This document shows, piece after piece, positions 43,923 through 52,503 of a DNA stretch of 64,000 nt. Location of the stretch: positions 1 to 64,000 of the forward strand of contig CAZTPJ010000005.1 of assembly GCA_964614515.1 (NCBI GenBank). The letters are read 5' to 3'. The number at the start of each line of letters is the position of its first letter. Within the stretch, counting starts at the first letter, position 1. Both the position numbers and the translations under genes were made by a program. The stretch is from CAZTPJ01 sp964614515 (GTDB lineage Bacteria; Planctomycetota; Phycisphaerae; Phycisphaerales; UBA1924). The notes beneath the pieces are model-generated. The model saw nothing but the letters and a program-made list of their open reading frames with translations. It was not told where the DNA came from and did no database searches.

Positions 43923-44576
43923 ATGTTCGACGAGACAGGCCTGCCCGAACCGTTGCCTTCTGAGCCGCTGGTGTTGCTGGCTGCGTGGCTGGCCGAGGCG
44001 TGGGAGGCGAAGCAGGTTCCGAATCCCAACGCGATGATCCTGGCGACGGTGCGTGATGGGGGCCAGCCCGCGGCGCGGGTGGTGCTGTGCAAGGCCGTGG
44101 ATGTGGACGCGGGCGAACTGGTCTTCTTCACGAACTACGAGAGCGCCAAGGCCCGCGAGATCGAGGCGAGCCCGCGCGTGTGTTCTGTGTTTCACTGGGA
44201 TCACGTCGAGCGACAGGCGAGGGTATATGGAACCGTTCGGCGCGGCACGGCCGGGGAGAGCGATGCCTACTTCGCGTCACGGCCGGTGCTCTCTCGCATC
44301 GGCGCGTGGGCGAGCCAACAGAGCCGGCCGATCGCGTCGCGCGAAGACCTCGTCATGCAGGCGGCCGAGATCATGGACCGATTCAACGTCACCATCGAGC
44401 AGGCGATGGCCAACGACCCGGCGGTGAAGATACCACGGCCGTCGCACTGGGGCGCGTTTCGCATCCGTGCCGAGGCCGTGGAACTGTGGGTCGGCTCGGC
44501 CGGGCGGCTGCATGATCGTGCGGTGTGGGAGCGGGGTTTGGGGCAGGATTGGCGCGTGCAACGGCTTCAACCGTAA
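43923..44576 (+). CDS. pdxH: Pyridoxamine 5'-phosphate oxidase
   Basis: 217 residues, usual size. FMN enzyme that makes pyridoxal 5'-phosphate. Motifs: MILATVRDGGQPAARVVLCK, FFTNYESAKAREI, ARVYGTVRRGTAGESDAYFASRP, and the C-terminal WGAFRIRAEAVELWVG with RLHDRAVWER and W(R)VQRLQP. The start at 43923 is preferred; an ATG at 43887 would add 12 residues. Its 3' end overlaps the next gene by ten bases on the other strand. GcvT (PLP-linked pathway) and a PLP enzyme are close by, which may be coincidence. Confidence 0.93.
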   Translation: MFDETGLPEPLPSEPLVLLAAWLAEAWEAKQVPNPNAMILATVRDGGQPAARVVLCKAVDVDAGELVFFTNYESAKAREIEASPRVCSVFHWDHVERQARVYGTVRRGTAGESDAYFASRPVLSRIGAWASQQSRPIASREDLVMQAAEIMDRFNVTIEQAMANDPAVKIPRPSHWGAFRIRAEAVELWVGSAGRLHDRAVWERGLGQDWRVQRLQP

Positions 44577-45058
44577 TAGAGTGCAGAGAAGACGATCATG
44601 ACGATCAAGCCGACGATGATGAGGAACATGGGCAGGAACGCCAAGGCCATCGCCACCAGCGCGATACAGAACTGAATCCCGCCCGGCAGTCGACTCATGA
44701 CGGCATTGACGCGAGACCAGCGACGAAGCAGCCACACCACTACTGCCATTGCTGAGCCGATGAGTACTAGGAACGCAGTGAGACCAGCAACGCCCGCCGC
44801 GTAGAACACCTCAAACCCGAAAGTCAGCACGGCCGCTGGCCCGCCAAAGAACACAAACGCGAGGGCGAACACGCGCGTGGCCGCAACGTTACGAGTTTCG
44901 CCCGGCTGTGCAAGGTCCGCGACGGTCACGGTTCGCCCACACTCCGGACACATCGCCGTCGGCAGATCCCTCAGGTTGTAGCCACAGCCGGGGCATGGCG
45001 TATCCCGCCCGGCGAGCCTTGAGATGATGTCCGCTTCCTGCGAATCCACGGCATCCAT
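44567..45058 (-). CDS. Zinc-ribbon membrane protein of unknown function
   Basis: 163 residues. The N-terminus has CPGCGYNLRDLPTAMCPECGR, a zinc ribbon with two CxxC pairs. Three or four hydrophobic helices follow. This small zinc-ribbon plus helices design is common in planctomycetes; no function known. ATG at 45058 lies in a context GATACGATGG; no Shine-Dalgarno. Divergent from gyrB. Confidence 0.75.
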   Translation of the reverse strand: MDAVDSQEADIISRLAGRDTPCPGCGYNLRDLPTAMCPECGRTVTVADLAQPGETRNVAATRVFALAFVFFGGPAAVLTFGFEVFYAAGVAGLTAFLVLIGSAMAVVVWLLRRWSRVNAVMSRLPGGIQFCIALVAMALAFLPMFLIIVGLIVMIVFSALYYG

Positions 45059-45195
45059 CGTATCGGTTCCGGGCCGTGCCCCACGGCCGGAAAGCGGGCG
45101 GCCGGGGACGTTTTTGAGGGTCATCCCGCGTGACTTTGACGCGCTTCGGCGTGGGTCTGCGCCTATACTTCCCGGTATCCGGCGAACCTCCCCGA

Positions 45196-45214
45196 ACCCG
45201 CGTTTTTTGCGGGT
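45196..45214 (+). promoter_or_regulatory. Leader hairpin upstream of gyrB
   Basis: ACCCGC with GCGGGT, loop of GTTTTTT, in the 272-base gap before gyrB. Role unknown; the T-run lies in the loop, so it is not a normal terminator. Confidence 0.3.
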
Positions 45215-45330
45215 GAAATGCGGTTTGTGACCGATGAATTGGAGCCTGTTTCGGGGCCGCCGGAAAGGGTTCATGCGCGGGTCGCGGATGCGATGGATCG
45301 CACAGCCTCGCCCACGCGTTGAGGGCTTCC

Positions 45331-48042
45331 ATGACACCATCGAGCGCAACCGGGAAGGACACGACGGGCCTCGCTTCACTTGCCCCCGCGGAACTCATCG
45401 TGACCCCCCTTGAGCCATCCAAGAGTGCCTACGGCGAGGATCAGATCAAAGTCCTCGAAGGACTTGAGGCCGTACGCAAACGGCCGGGTATGTACATCGG
45501 CGGGACGGGTCTGAGCGGCCTGCACCACCTGGTGTATGAGGTCGTGGACAACTCGATCGACGAGGCCATGGCCGGGCACGCCAAGACGATCGCCGTGACG
45601 ATTCACGCCGACGGCTCGTGCAGCGTGGTTGACGATGGGCGTGGCATTCCCGTCGGCCCGATGAAGCATGAGGATCCACAGCTCAACGGCAAGTCTGCGG
45701 TGGAGGTCGTGCTGACGCGTCTGCACGCGGGGGGAAAGTTCGGCGAGGAAGGCTCGGCGTACAAGGTCTCCGGCGGCTTGCATGGCGTCGGCGTGTCGTG
45801 CGTCAATGCCTTGTCCGAGTCGCTGGTCTGCGAGATCTATCGCGATGGCAAGATTCACTCGATCGAGTTCGAGCGCGGGCATGTCGTTGACCCGCTCACC
45901 GTCATCGGGGAACTCCCCGCCGGCAGCGCCCGCCGCACGGGCACGAAAGTCACCTTCAAGCCCGATTCGACGATCTTCGAGGACACGAACTTCGACTACC
46001 ACACGCTGGCGACGCGCTTGCGCGAACTGGCCTATCTGAATCCGGGCGTCACGATCAAGTTTCTCGATGAGCGCGTCGGGGCCGACGGCCAGCCCAAGGC
46101 CGAGACCTTCCGCGCGGAGAACGGCCTGCTCGAATACATTGACCACCTGATGACCGGCAAGACGCCCGTGTCCGCGCCAGTCTACATCCGCAAGGAACAG
46201 GCAAGCGACGGCGTGATCTGCGAGGCCGCGATGCAGTATCACGACGGCTACAACGAAATGCTGTTGACCTTCGCCAACAACATCAACAACGTTGACGGCG
46301 GGACGCACGCGCAGGGGTTCAAGGTCGCGCTGACGCGCACCATCAACGGTTATGCCCGCAAGGCCGGGATCATCAAGGACAAAGACCCCGTCCCCACGGG
46401 TGAAGATCTCCGCGAAGGGCTCGTCGCGATCATCAGCGTCAAACTTCCGAATCCCGCCTTCAACAACCAGCCGAAGGAAAAACTGCTCAACCCCGAGATC
46501 GAGAGCATTGTCTCAGCGGCCGTGGCTGAATCGCTCGAAACCTGGCTCGAAGAACATCCTTCCGAGGCGAAGCGTCTGTGTCTGAAGGGGATCAACGCGG
46601 CGCAGGCCCGCGAGGCGGCCCGCAAGGCGCGCGAGTTGACACGTCGCAAGACGGCCCTCGATTCCGGCTCGATGCCGCACAAACTTCGCGACTGCAAGAG
46701 CAAGGGCGAGGACTCTGAACTGTTCATCGTCGAGGGTGACTCGGCCGGTGGCAGCGCCACACAGGGGCGCGACATCGAGACGCAGGCCATCCTCCCCCTT
46801 CGCGGCAAACTGCTCAACGTCGAAAAGGCCCGTATCGACAAGGTGCTGGCGTTTGAGGAAATCCGCACGCTCATCGCGGCGCTGCGCTGCGGGATCGGTG
46901 ACGAGTTCGACGCGAGCAAACTCCGCTATGGCAAGGTCATCATCATGACCGACGCCGACGTGGACGGCTCGCACATTCGCACGCTGCTGCTGACGTTCTT
47001 CTTCCGGCAGATGAACGAACTGATCCGGCGCGGGCGCATCTTCATCGCCCAGCCGCCGCTGTATCAACTCGCCCGCGGCAAGAAACACCGCTATGTGCTC
47101 AACGAGAAGTCCCTGGCCGAAGTCCTCACGGAGATCGCGTGCGAGGCGGCGACGCTGGTGGTGCGCGATGAAGATGGGCGCGAGATGCGACGCCTGACGC
47201 AGGCCGAGGCCCGGCGCACCGTGCGCCTTCTCGCGCGACTCATGGAACTCGTCGATGTGGCCGAGCGGCGCGGCGTGCGCTTCGTTGACCTGCTCGCCCA
47301 GCGTTCCGCGGATCCGACCGGGCGATCACGCCTGCCCACGCATCGCGTCACATGGCGTGAGAGCGAACGTTTCGTCTGGTCAGAGTCCGACGCCCTCGAC
47401 ATCGTGCGAAACGAAAAACTCACACTCGCCGATGACACGGGCGACGCCAGCGCCAACGGCCGGAGCGCCACCATCCGCGAACTGCACGAAAATCGCGAGA
47501 TCGAGCGTCTCATCGCCGATCTTCGCGAACTTGACCTGCCCATCGAGACCTACGCGCTGGTGCAGGAAGAGTCGGTTACGGGCGAGAAACTCCCCGCGAA
47601 GTACGCGTGGATCATCGAAGGCAAGGCCGCGGCACTGCACACGCAAGCAGAGCACGCAAGTGACGCCGCTGCAACCACCGCGGATGAAGCCGACGCCGAC
47701 GATGCGGCGGAAGACGACACGGCCGCAACCGCCCGCCCCGCGCTTCGGCGCGGTGATGGCGGCGTGGTCGAGGCCGCGAATCTCCGCGAAGTTCTGGCGG
47801 GCCTGCACGACATCGGGCGTCGCGGGATGGAGATCAAACGCTTCAAGGGGCTGGGCGAAATGGATGCGGAACAGTTGTGGGAGACCACGATGGACCACTC
47901 CCGCCGCACGCTCCTTCGCGTGACGATGGAGCAGGCCGGCGAGGCCGAGGCCCTCTTCACCACGCTCATGGGCGAACACGTCGAACCGCGACGCAAGTTC
48001 ATCGAGGACCATGCGCTTGAGGTGAAGAATCTGGATGTGTAG
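45331..48042 (+). CDS. gyrB: DNA gyrase subunit B
   Basis: 903 residues. ATP-driven supercoiling subunit. The GHKL ATPase part has YEVVDNSIDEAMAGHA (catalytic Glu region, about residue 70), VVDDGRGIPV and KVSGGLHGVGVSCVN. The TOPRIM domain has IVEGDSAGGSATQGRD (about 465) and IIMTDADVDGSHIRTLL (about 538). About 200 extra residues lie between TOPRIM and the C-terminal GLGEMDAEQLW; a short Asp/Ala/Glu/Thr-rich acidic run is within it. GyrB in gammaproteobacteria also has an insertion, so this alone is not novel. GyrB rather than ParE is favoured by the QLWETTMD block. ATG at 45331 has GAGGG upstream. Confidence 0.92.
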   Translation: MTPSSATGKDTTGLASLAPAELIVTPLEPSKSAYGEDQIKVLEGLEAVRKRPGMYIGGTGLSGLHHLVYEVVDNSIDEAMAGHAKTIAVTIHADGSCSVVDDGRGIPVGPMKHEDPQLNGKSAVEVVLTRLHAGGKFGEEGSAYKVSGGLHGVGVSCVNALSESLVCEIYRDGKIHSIEFERGHVVDPLTVIGELPAGSARRTGTKVTFKPDSTIFEDTNFDYHTLATRLRELAYLNPGVTIKFLDERVGADGQPKAETFRAENGLLEYIDHLMTGKTPVSAPVYIRKEQASDGVICEAAMQYHDGYNEMLLTFANNINNVDGGTHAQGFKVALTRTINGYARKAGIIKDKDPVPTGEDLREGLVAIISVKLPNPAFNNQPKEKLLNPEIESIVSAAVAESLETWLEEHPSEAKRLCLKGINAAQAREAARKARELTRRKTALDSGSMPHKLRDCKSKGEDSELFIVEGDSAGGSATQGRDIETQAILPLRGKLLNVEKARIDKVLAFEEIRTLIAALRCGIGDEFDASKLRYGKVIIMTDADVDGSHIRTLLLTFFFRQMNELIRRGRIFIAQPPLYQLARGKKHRYVLNEKSLAEVLTEIACEAATLVVRDEDGREMRRLTQAEARRTVRLLARLMELVDVAERRGVRFVDLLAQRSADPTGRSRLPTHRVTWRESERFVWSESDALDIVRNEKLTLADDTGDASANGRSATIRELHENREIERLIADLRELDLPIETYALVQEESVTGEKLPAKYAWIIEGKAAALHTQAEHASDAAATTADEADADDAAEDDTAATARPALRRGDGGVVEAANLREVLAGLHDIGRRGMEIKRFKGLGEMDAEQLWETTMDHSRRTLLRVTMEQAGEAEALFTTLMGEHVEPRRKFIEDHALEVKNLDV

Positions 48043-48215
48043 GTCTTTGAGTCTCTGATTTGGCGTAAGTCATTGTCAAATAGGCGTTTAGATTGGAGCC
48101 CGTTGCGGCCGCCCCCTGCAATGCCTCGCCAGTCTCGCGACATTCGCTCTTAAGGCGCAGTCCGTCCGCGGTGCGCCCGCGACTTGTCCACCTTCGCGGA
48201 CCAAAGGAGAGAGCC

Positions 48216-48791
48216 ATGCAGACAGGACGTTCACTCATCGCGTGCGCTGTGGTTGCCGGAATGGCCATCGCCGCAACTTCGGCGGAAGCACAGTTGATCC
48301 GCCGCAACTTCATCCTCGATGGCACGCAGGAAGTTCCGCCGAACGCCTCCACGGCCACGGGCACGGCCAGGCTGGTCGTCGATGTATCCACCGGCCTGTA
48401 TGAACTTGACCTTTTCGTCACGGGCATTACGCTTGCGGACCTTCGGGCGGCCGGCCCGAACGGGACGCCGCTGCACTTCCATAACGCGCCCGTGGGCGTG
48501 AACGGCGGGATCGTGGTGGATGCCGGGTTCCACGCGGGCGGATTCGTCGCCGAGCCGGGCGGCATTCGCGCAACCGTTCATCATCAGATGTTCGGCGGGA
48601 TGCAGGGCGGACTCAACGGCCCGCCAGTCGCGACCAACATCGCGAACCTGCTCGCCGGCGCACTGTATTTGAATGTGCATACCAACGCGTTCCCCGGTGG
48701 CGAGATTCGCGGCCAGGCCGTGCCCGCGCCTTCGGCGGCCGCGCTGCTGGCCATCGGCGGTCTCGTCGCGGCGCGACGCCGCCGGCGCTGA
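48216..48791 (+). CDS. CHRD domain protein with PEP-CTERM-like tail
   Basis: 191 residues. A signal peptide MQTGRSLIACAVVAGMAIAA precedes a CHRD domain with FILDGTQEVPPNASTATGTA, LHFHNAP and GALYLNVHTNAFPGGEIRGQ. The tail AVPAPSAAALLAIGGLVAARRRRR is PEP-CTERM-like. CHRD domains occur in extracellular proteins; function unknown. ATG at 48216 has AAAGGAG upstream. A bidirectional hairpin follows. Confidence 0.87.
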   Translation: MQTGRSLIACAVVAGMAIAATSAEAQLIRRNFILDGTQEVPPNASTATGTARLVVDVSTGLYELDLFVTGITLADLRAAGPNGTPLHFHNAPVGVNGGIVVDAGFHAGGFVAEPGGIRATVHHQMFGGMQGGLNGPPVATNIANLLAGALYLNVHTNAFPGGEIRGQAVPAPSAAALLAIGGLVAARRRRR

Positions 48792-48896
48792 TCGACGTGC
48801 GAGCAACCACGACAGTGCGGCCGTGACCACTCGGCTTTGCTGTCGCACTGACCTCACGCAGCGCTCGCTCGTCATGTTCTCCTCCCTTCTTTGAGA

Positions 48897-48935
48897 AAGC
48901 CCCCATGCCCGGCCGAGCGCCGAGCATGGGGGCTT
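48897..48935. terminator. Bidirectional hairpin terminator
   Basis: AAGCCCCCATGC (48897-48908) pairs with GCATGGGGGCTT (48924-48935). It lies between two convergent genes and can serve both. Confidence 0.6.
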
Positions 48936-48958
48936 GTCATTGTGGAGCGTTGGTTCAA

Positions 48959-50293
48959 TCAGTTGCAGCCCGCGGCGAAGGCATTCTGAAACGCGAGGAA
49001 GTCGAAGATGTCCAGCGTGCCGTTGCGATCGAAGTCCGCGGATCGCAGGCCGGACGCAAAGGCGTTCTGGAACGCGAGGAAGTCGAAGATGTTGAGTCGG
49101 CCGTTGCGGTCAAAGTCCGCAGGGCATGCCACGTCGTATTCGATCTCGACTTTGCCGGCCGGACCCGCGGGCAGGCCGCCGACCTCGGTGACGGTCCCTC
49201 GAATGCCGTCGATCTTCATGAAGACGGGCATGATGCGCATTCGAATCGGCTCGGTGACGATGCCCTGGTACACGCCGGGGATGTCGACATGGAACGGCTG
49301 ATCGTCGCAACTCGTGGCGACGACCACCGGCTCCTTGGTCACGTCATCCTCTTCGATCTTGAACACCAGGCACGTCGGCATGCGATCGAAGCGGATCATC
49401 GCCTCCGACTGGGCACCGGCCTGCGTCAGGAAGCCAGGACCGGGACCGCAGATCCACTCACCGTTCGGACCGAGGATGCAGATGAGGATGTAATGGCTGA
49501 ATGTGGCCTGGCTCGTGAGTTCGAACATCGGGTTCGGATTGCCGGGGAGATGAACCTTGTTGAAGTAGAAGGAGACTTCCTCGATCGGGTTGTAAATGCC
49601 GCCATCTGTTCCGAGCAGCAGCCGACTGCGACTGTCGCTCGGCGCAAGGAACGTGCTGATCTTCACAGCCGCCTCGCGAATCTTCTGCACGGCCGGCAGG
49701 AGCATACCGATCAGGATGGCGTCTTCTTCCGGCGTCGCGATGACAAGGCCATCGTTCTGGACTTCCATCGTCGTACCTTCGCCGGGCGCGACATGGCCCG
49801 TGGCGGGGATGTGGATCGGATCGACCCACAAGTAGTTCCGGCCGTCAACCGGATTGCCTTCAACCGTCGAGGCGGTCAGGGGGCTTGGGTAGTACGACAG
49901 CGAGTTGGCGAGGGCTTCGATCTTCAGCAGCGTCGGCCCGGCGACCTCGGGGCGATAGTGGCCGCTCCAGACTCGCTTTGGATTCGTCGGGTCGGCCTGC
50001 GGCCCGCCGAAGGGGTTGTGAATCTGCTCGAAGAGCGCGCCGAGCACCATGTTGCCGGCGATCGCGCCCGAACTGGCGCTGCGCCATAGCGGCGACGGCG
50101 CTTCCATGTCAAACTCGGTCTGCGCCAGCGCGAACATGTTCGCAGGAAACTGTGCGTAGACATCGACTCCAACCGTCTGGCCCGACGCGATCACGAACTG
50201 CTCCAACTCGACCAGCAGTTTCGAATCCTGCGCGACGGCGCACCCCGCGGCCATCGCCATCGCACACACCATTGCATTTCGCTTCACTGACAT
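48959..50293 (-). CDS. Secreted protein with dockerin-like tail (Cys-poor type) and an embedded DUF1559-like motif
   Basis: 444 residues. The signal peptide ends GCAVAQ. A beta-rich domain covers about residues 25-190. Near residues 191-210 the sequence ILIGMLLPAVQKIREAAVKI resembles the post-helix segment of planctomycete DUF1559 pseudopilins, here in mid-protein. A second domain follows, then the tail CPADFDRNGRLNIFDFLAFQ and SADFDRNGTLDIFDFLAFQN with only terminal Cys residues, i.e. the Cys-poor type. ATG at 50293 has AGGAGAG upstream. Function unknown. Confidence 0.75.
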   Translation of the reverse strand: MSVKRNAMVCAMAMAAGCAVAQDSKLLVELEQFVIASGQTVGVDVYAQFPANMFALAQTEFDMEAPSPLWRSASSGAIAGNMVLGALFEQIHNPFGGPQADPTNPKRVWSGHYRPEVAGPTLLKIEALANSLSYYPSPLTASTVEGNPVDGRNYLWVDPIHIPATGHVAPGEGTTMEVQNDGLVIATPEEDAILIGMLLPAVQKIREAAVKISTFLAPSDSRSRLLLGTDGGIYNPIEEVSFYFNKVHLPGNPNPMFELTSQATFSHYILICILGPNGEWICGPGPGFLTQAGAQSEAMIRFDRMPTCLVFKIEEDDVTKEPVVVATSCDDQPFHVDIPGVYQGIVTEPIRMRIMPVFMKIDGIRGTVTEVGGLPAGPAGKVEIEYDVACPADFDRNGRLNIFDFLAFQNAFASGLRSADFDRNGTLDIFDFLAFQNAFAAGCN

Positions 50294-50575
50294 GACACTC
50301 TCCTGAAGGTTCAAGGGATGGGCCACACGGACAACGCGCCCGCCTGGCGAAGATCGACTCGAAGTTGTGAACACCACACGTCGTCGATCAACCGTCCCTT
50401 TCGTGTTTCGTTGTTCAACAACAACGCGATGTTGCGTCGCATTTCGCGCCAGCATCGTGGAGTTGTTCAGCACTCGCACAACACTTCGCATGTGCAACCA
50501 CACCACAGACACAGCCCCCACGGCCGGCATATCGCCGACCGCAGGGGCATGGTGGTCGCTTACTCCTCATAGCGC

Positions 50576-51778
50576 TTACGGACACCCGGCCGCGAAGGCG
50601 TTCTGGAACTCAAGGAAGTCAAAGATATCGAACAGGCCGTCATAGTTGAAGTCCGCGCGAGGATCGCCCGCGGCGAACAGGTTCTGAAATGTGAGGAAAT
50701 CGAAGATATTGAGGAGCCCGTCGCCGTTCATATCCGCGCGGCAGGCCTTGGGCAGGCCGGTGACCCGGAACGCACGCCTCTGTCCACCGAGCGTGCCGAA
50801 CCCGACGATCGTGCGCCCGTCGAACGAAATGCCCTGGACCTTGTGCAGTTCCCACCCGGCCGTGTTCGCGCCCAAGTCTGTGAGGTAGTCCTTCAAGTCC
50901 ACCATGCCGATGGATTCTCGCCAGATCGTCGCGCGAGTGGGCGGTCCAGCGCCAAGCGAGCCGCCGCCGATGGTCTGCCCGTCACCACTGACGGCCTCGG
51001 CGGCGGTCGAGGTGCTCTCCGGCAGCATGCCAAGGCTCTGCATCCCGCGATCGGCGGTCCATCGGAACGCGACGCCCTCGCTCCAGCCGACCACGACCGA
51101 GCCGTCGGCGTTCACCGCATACGCGGCCGCGTAGTCCGTGATGCCGGCAGGGACTCGCGGCAACTGAACCATGCCGTCACGACTGGTCCAACGAAATGCT
51201 TCATCTCCACTGAGGCCGACGATCACGCCGCCATCCGCGCTTATGTCATAGGCGTATGAGTATGTCGCGCCCGGAAGCGCGCCAAGTTCCTGCATGCCTT
51301 GAGCGCTGGTCCATCGAAAGGCTCGCGTGCTTTCGGCTGTGGAGTGGCTTCCGACGACGACGCCGTTCTCACCGCTGACGGCGCGGCCGTGTGAGACTGT
51401 GCCGCGCGGCAGCACGCCCAGGTTCTGCATTCCTCCGCCGGGCGTCCATCGAAAGGCGCGCTGACCTTCCGCGGTTTGAACGGTTCCGACGGCGACCGTC
51501 CCGTTGGGACTGACGCCTCGCACCTGAGGATACTCGCCGCCAAAGAACGGCGTGACATCCACAAAGCCCCCCGCCTGGGTCCATCGAAATGATCGCAACC
51601 CGGCGGCCGATAGACCAAACCCCACCACTGTCGCGCCGTCATCGCTCACATCCGTCGCGCTGGTTTCGGTCCAGCCGGCAGGAACGCCAAGGCTGGAGAG
51701 TGTCTGCGCGCTGGCGGACCCAGCCAGACCCGCTATGGCCATCAGTCCCGCGAACACGATTGATTTCCCGTGCTTCAT
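50576..51778 (-). CDS. Secreted HAF-repeat protein with dockerin-like tail (Cys-poor type)
   Basis: 400 residues. A signal peptide ends AGSASAQ. About seven repeats follow of the HAF type, each near 45-50 residues, with AFRWT.GGMQ.LG.LP..T.S.A..VS.DG..VVG; examples are AFRWTPGGGMQNLGVLPRGT and AFRWTSAQGMQELGALPGAT. The tail ADMNGDGLLNIFDFLTFQNLF and ADFNYDGLFDIFDFLEFQNAF is the Cys-poor dockerin-like type. Likely extracellular; function unknown. AGGAGAG precedes the ATG. Confidence 0.85.
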   Translation of the reverse strand: MKHGKSIVFAGLMAIAGLAGSASAQTLSSLGVPAGWTETSATDVSDDGATVVGFGLSAAGLRSFRWTQAGGFVDVTPFFGGEYPQVRGVSPNGTVAVGTVQTAEGQRAFRWTPGGGMQNLGVLPRGTVSHGRAVSGENGVVVGSHSTAESTRAFRWTSAQGMQELGALPGATYSYAYDISADGGVIVGLSGDEAFRWTSRDGMVQLPRVPAGITDYAAAYAVNADGSVVVGWSEGVAFRWTADRGMQSLGMLPESTSTAAEAVSGDGQTIGGGSLGAGPPTRATIWRESIGMVDLKDYLTDLGANTAGWELHKVQGISFDGRTIVGFGTLGGQRRAFRVTGLPKACRADMNGDGLLNIFDFLTFQNLFAAGDPRADFNYDGLFDIFDFLEFQNAFAAGCP

Positions 51779-51953
51779 GAGGCTCTCCTGTGTGCCGGTG
51801 TGCTCCAAATCGCTGGGCGACGGTGGCCGTGCGAAGCACCCACGGCTTCGCAACCCATAGCGATGACGCAAGTCTCCGGCTGTCTGCAACGCGGCTAAAG
51901 CCTCATCATCGCGCCACAGTGATTTCGATTCTCGTGCGTGAGCGACTCTGACG

Positions 51954-52430
51954 TCAGGCGTTCGGCCCGGCGGCGGCGATCATCTGCCGACTGATCAGCC
52001 GTAGCGCTGTACGCCATTCTTCGAGAGTCTGATTCGGCGCGTCATCGCCAAGCAACTCGCGCATCGACTCCACGAGCAGATCGGTCACCAGTTCGTAGTG
52101 CTCCGGCTTGGCCCCATACCCCGCGTGCCGCTTGCCCATGGCCGTCAGCATCGCCGAGTTCTCCTCGGGGCTTGCGAGGTTCGCAACGATCATGTCGAGC
52201 GCGCCCGTGAGCTTCCGCGCCTGTTCACGCACGTCCGTGCTGAACATGCTTCGCAGATGCGGTGCGGCCGTGAAGAGTTTCGCGTAGAAGATCTCGGCCA
52301 GGCGAATGTCCTGCTCGCGAGTCTTGTCATAACTCGCCCGCAGGCGTTCGATCAGACCCCGGTCCAGCGGGATGCGCGAAAGCGGCTCGCTGGTCGTTGC
52401 GTTCGCAATTGGATGACGATGCACAGGCAT
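51954..52430 (-). CDS. Globin family haem protein
   Basis: 158 residues. The globin fold with AEIFYAKLFTAAPHLRSMF (B/C helix region), KLTGALDMIVANL, and GKRHAGYGAKPEHYELV, where the His in KRH is the expected proximal haem ligand (compare bacterial haemoglobins and Hmp). Single-domain, no reductase. ATG at 52430 has GGAG upstream. Confidence 0.88.
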   Translation of the reverse strand: MPVHRHPIANATTSEPLSRIPLDRGLIERLRASYDKTREQDIRLAEIFYAKLFTAAPHLRSMFSTDVREQARKLTGALDMIVANLASPEENSAMLTAMGKRHAGYGAKPEHYELVTDLLVESMRELLGDDAPNQTLEEWRTALRLISRQMIAAAGPNA

Positions 52431-52503
52431 GACCAACTCCGATCCAGGGCCTCAAGTGATACGCGAAATCGGCACGGTTCTCGCGCCACAACCTTCCCAA
52501 ACC

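Noticed and set aside
45331..48042. ParE (topoisomerase IV) instead of GyrB
   Set aside because: The QLWETTMD block and overall length fit GyrB better; no parC beside it. Not fully excluded.
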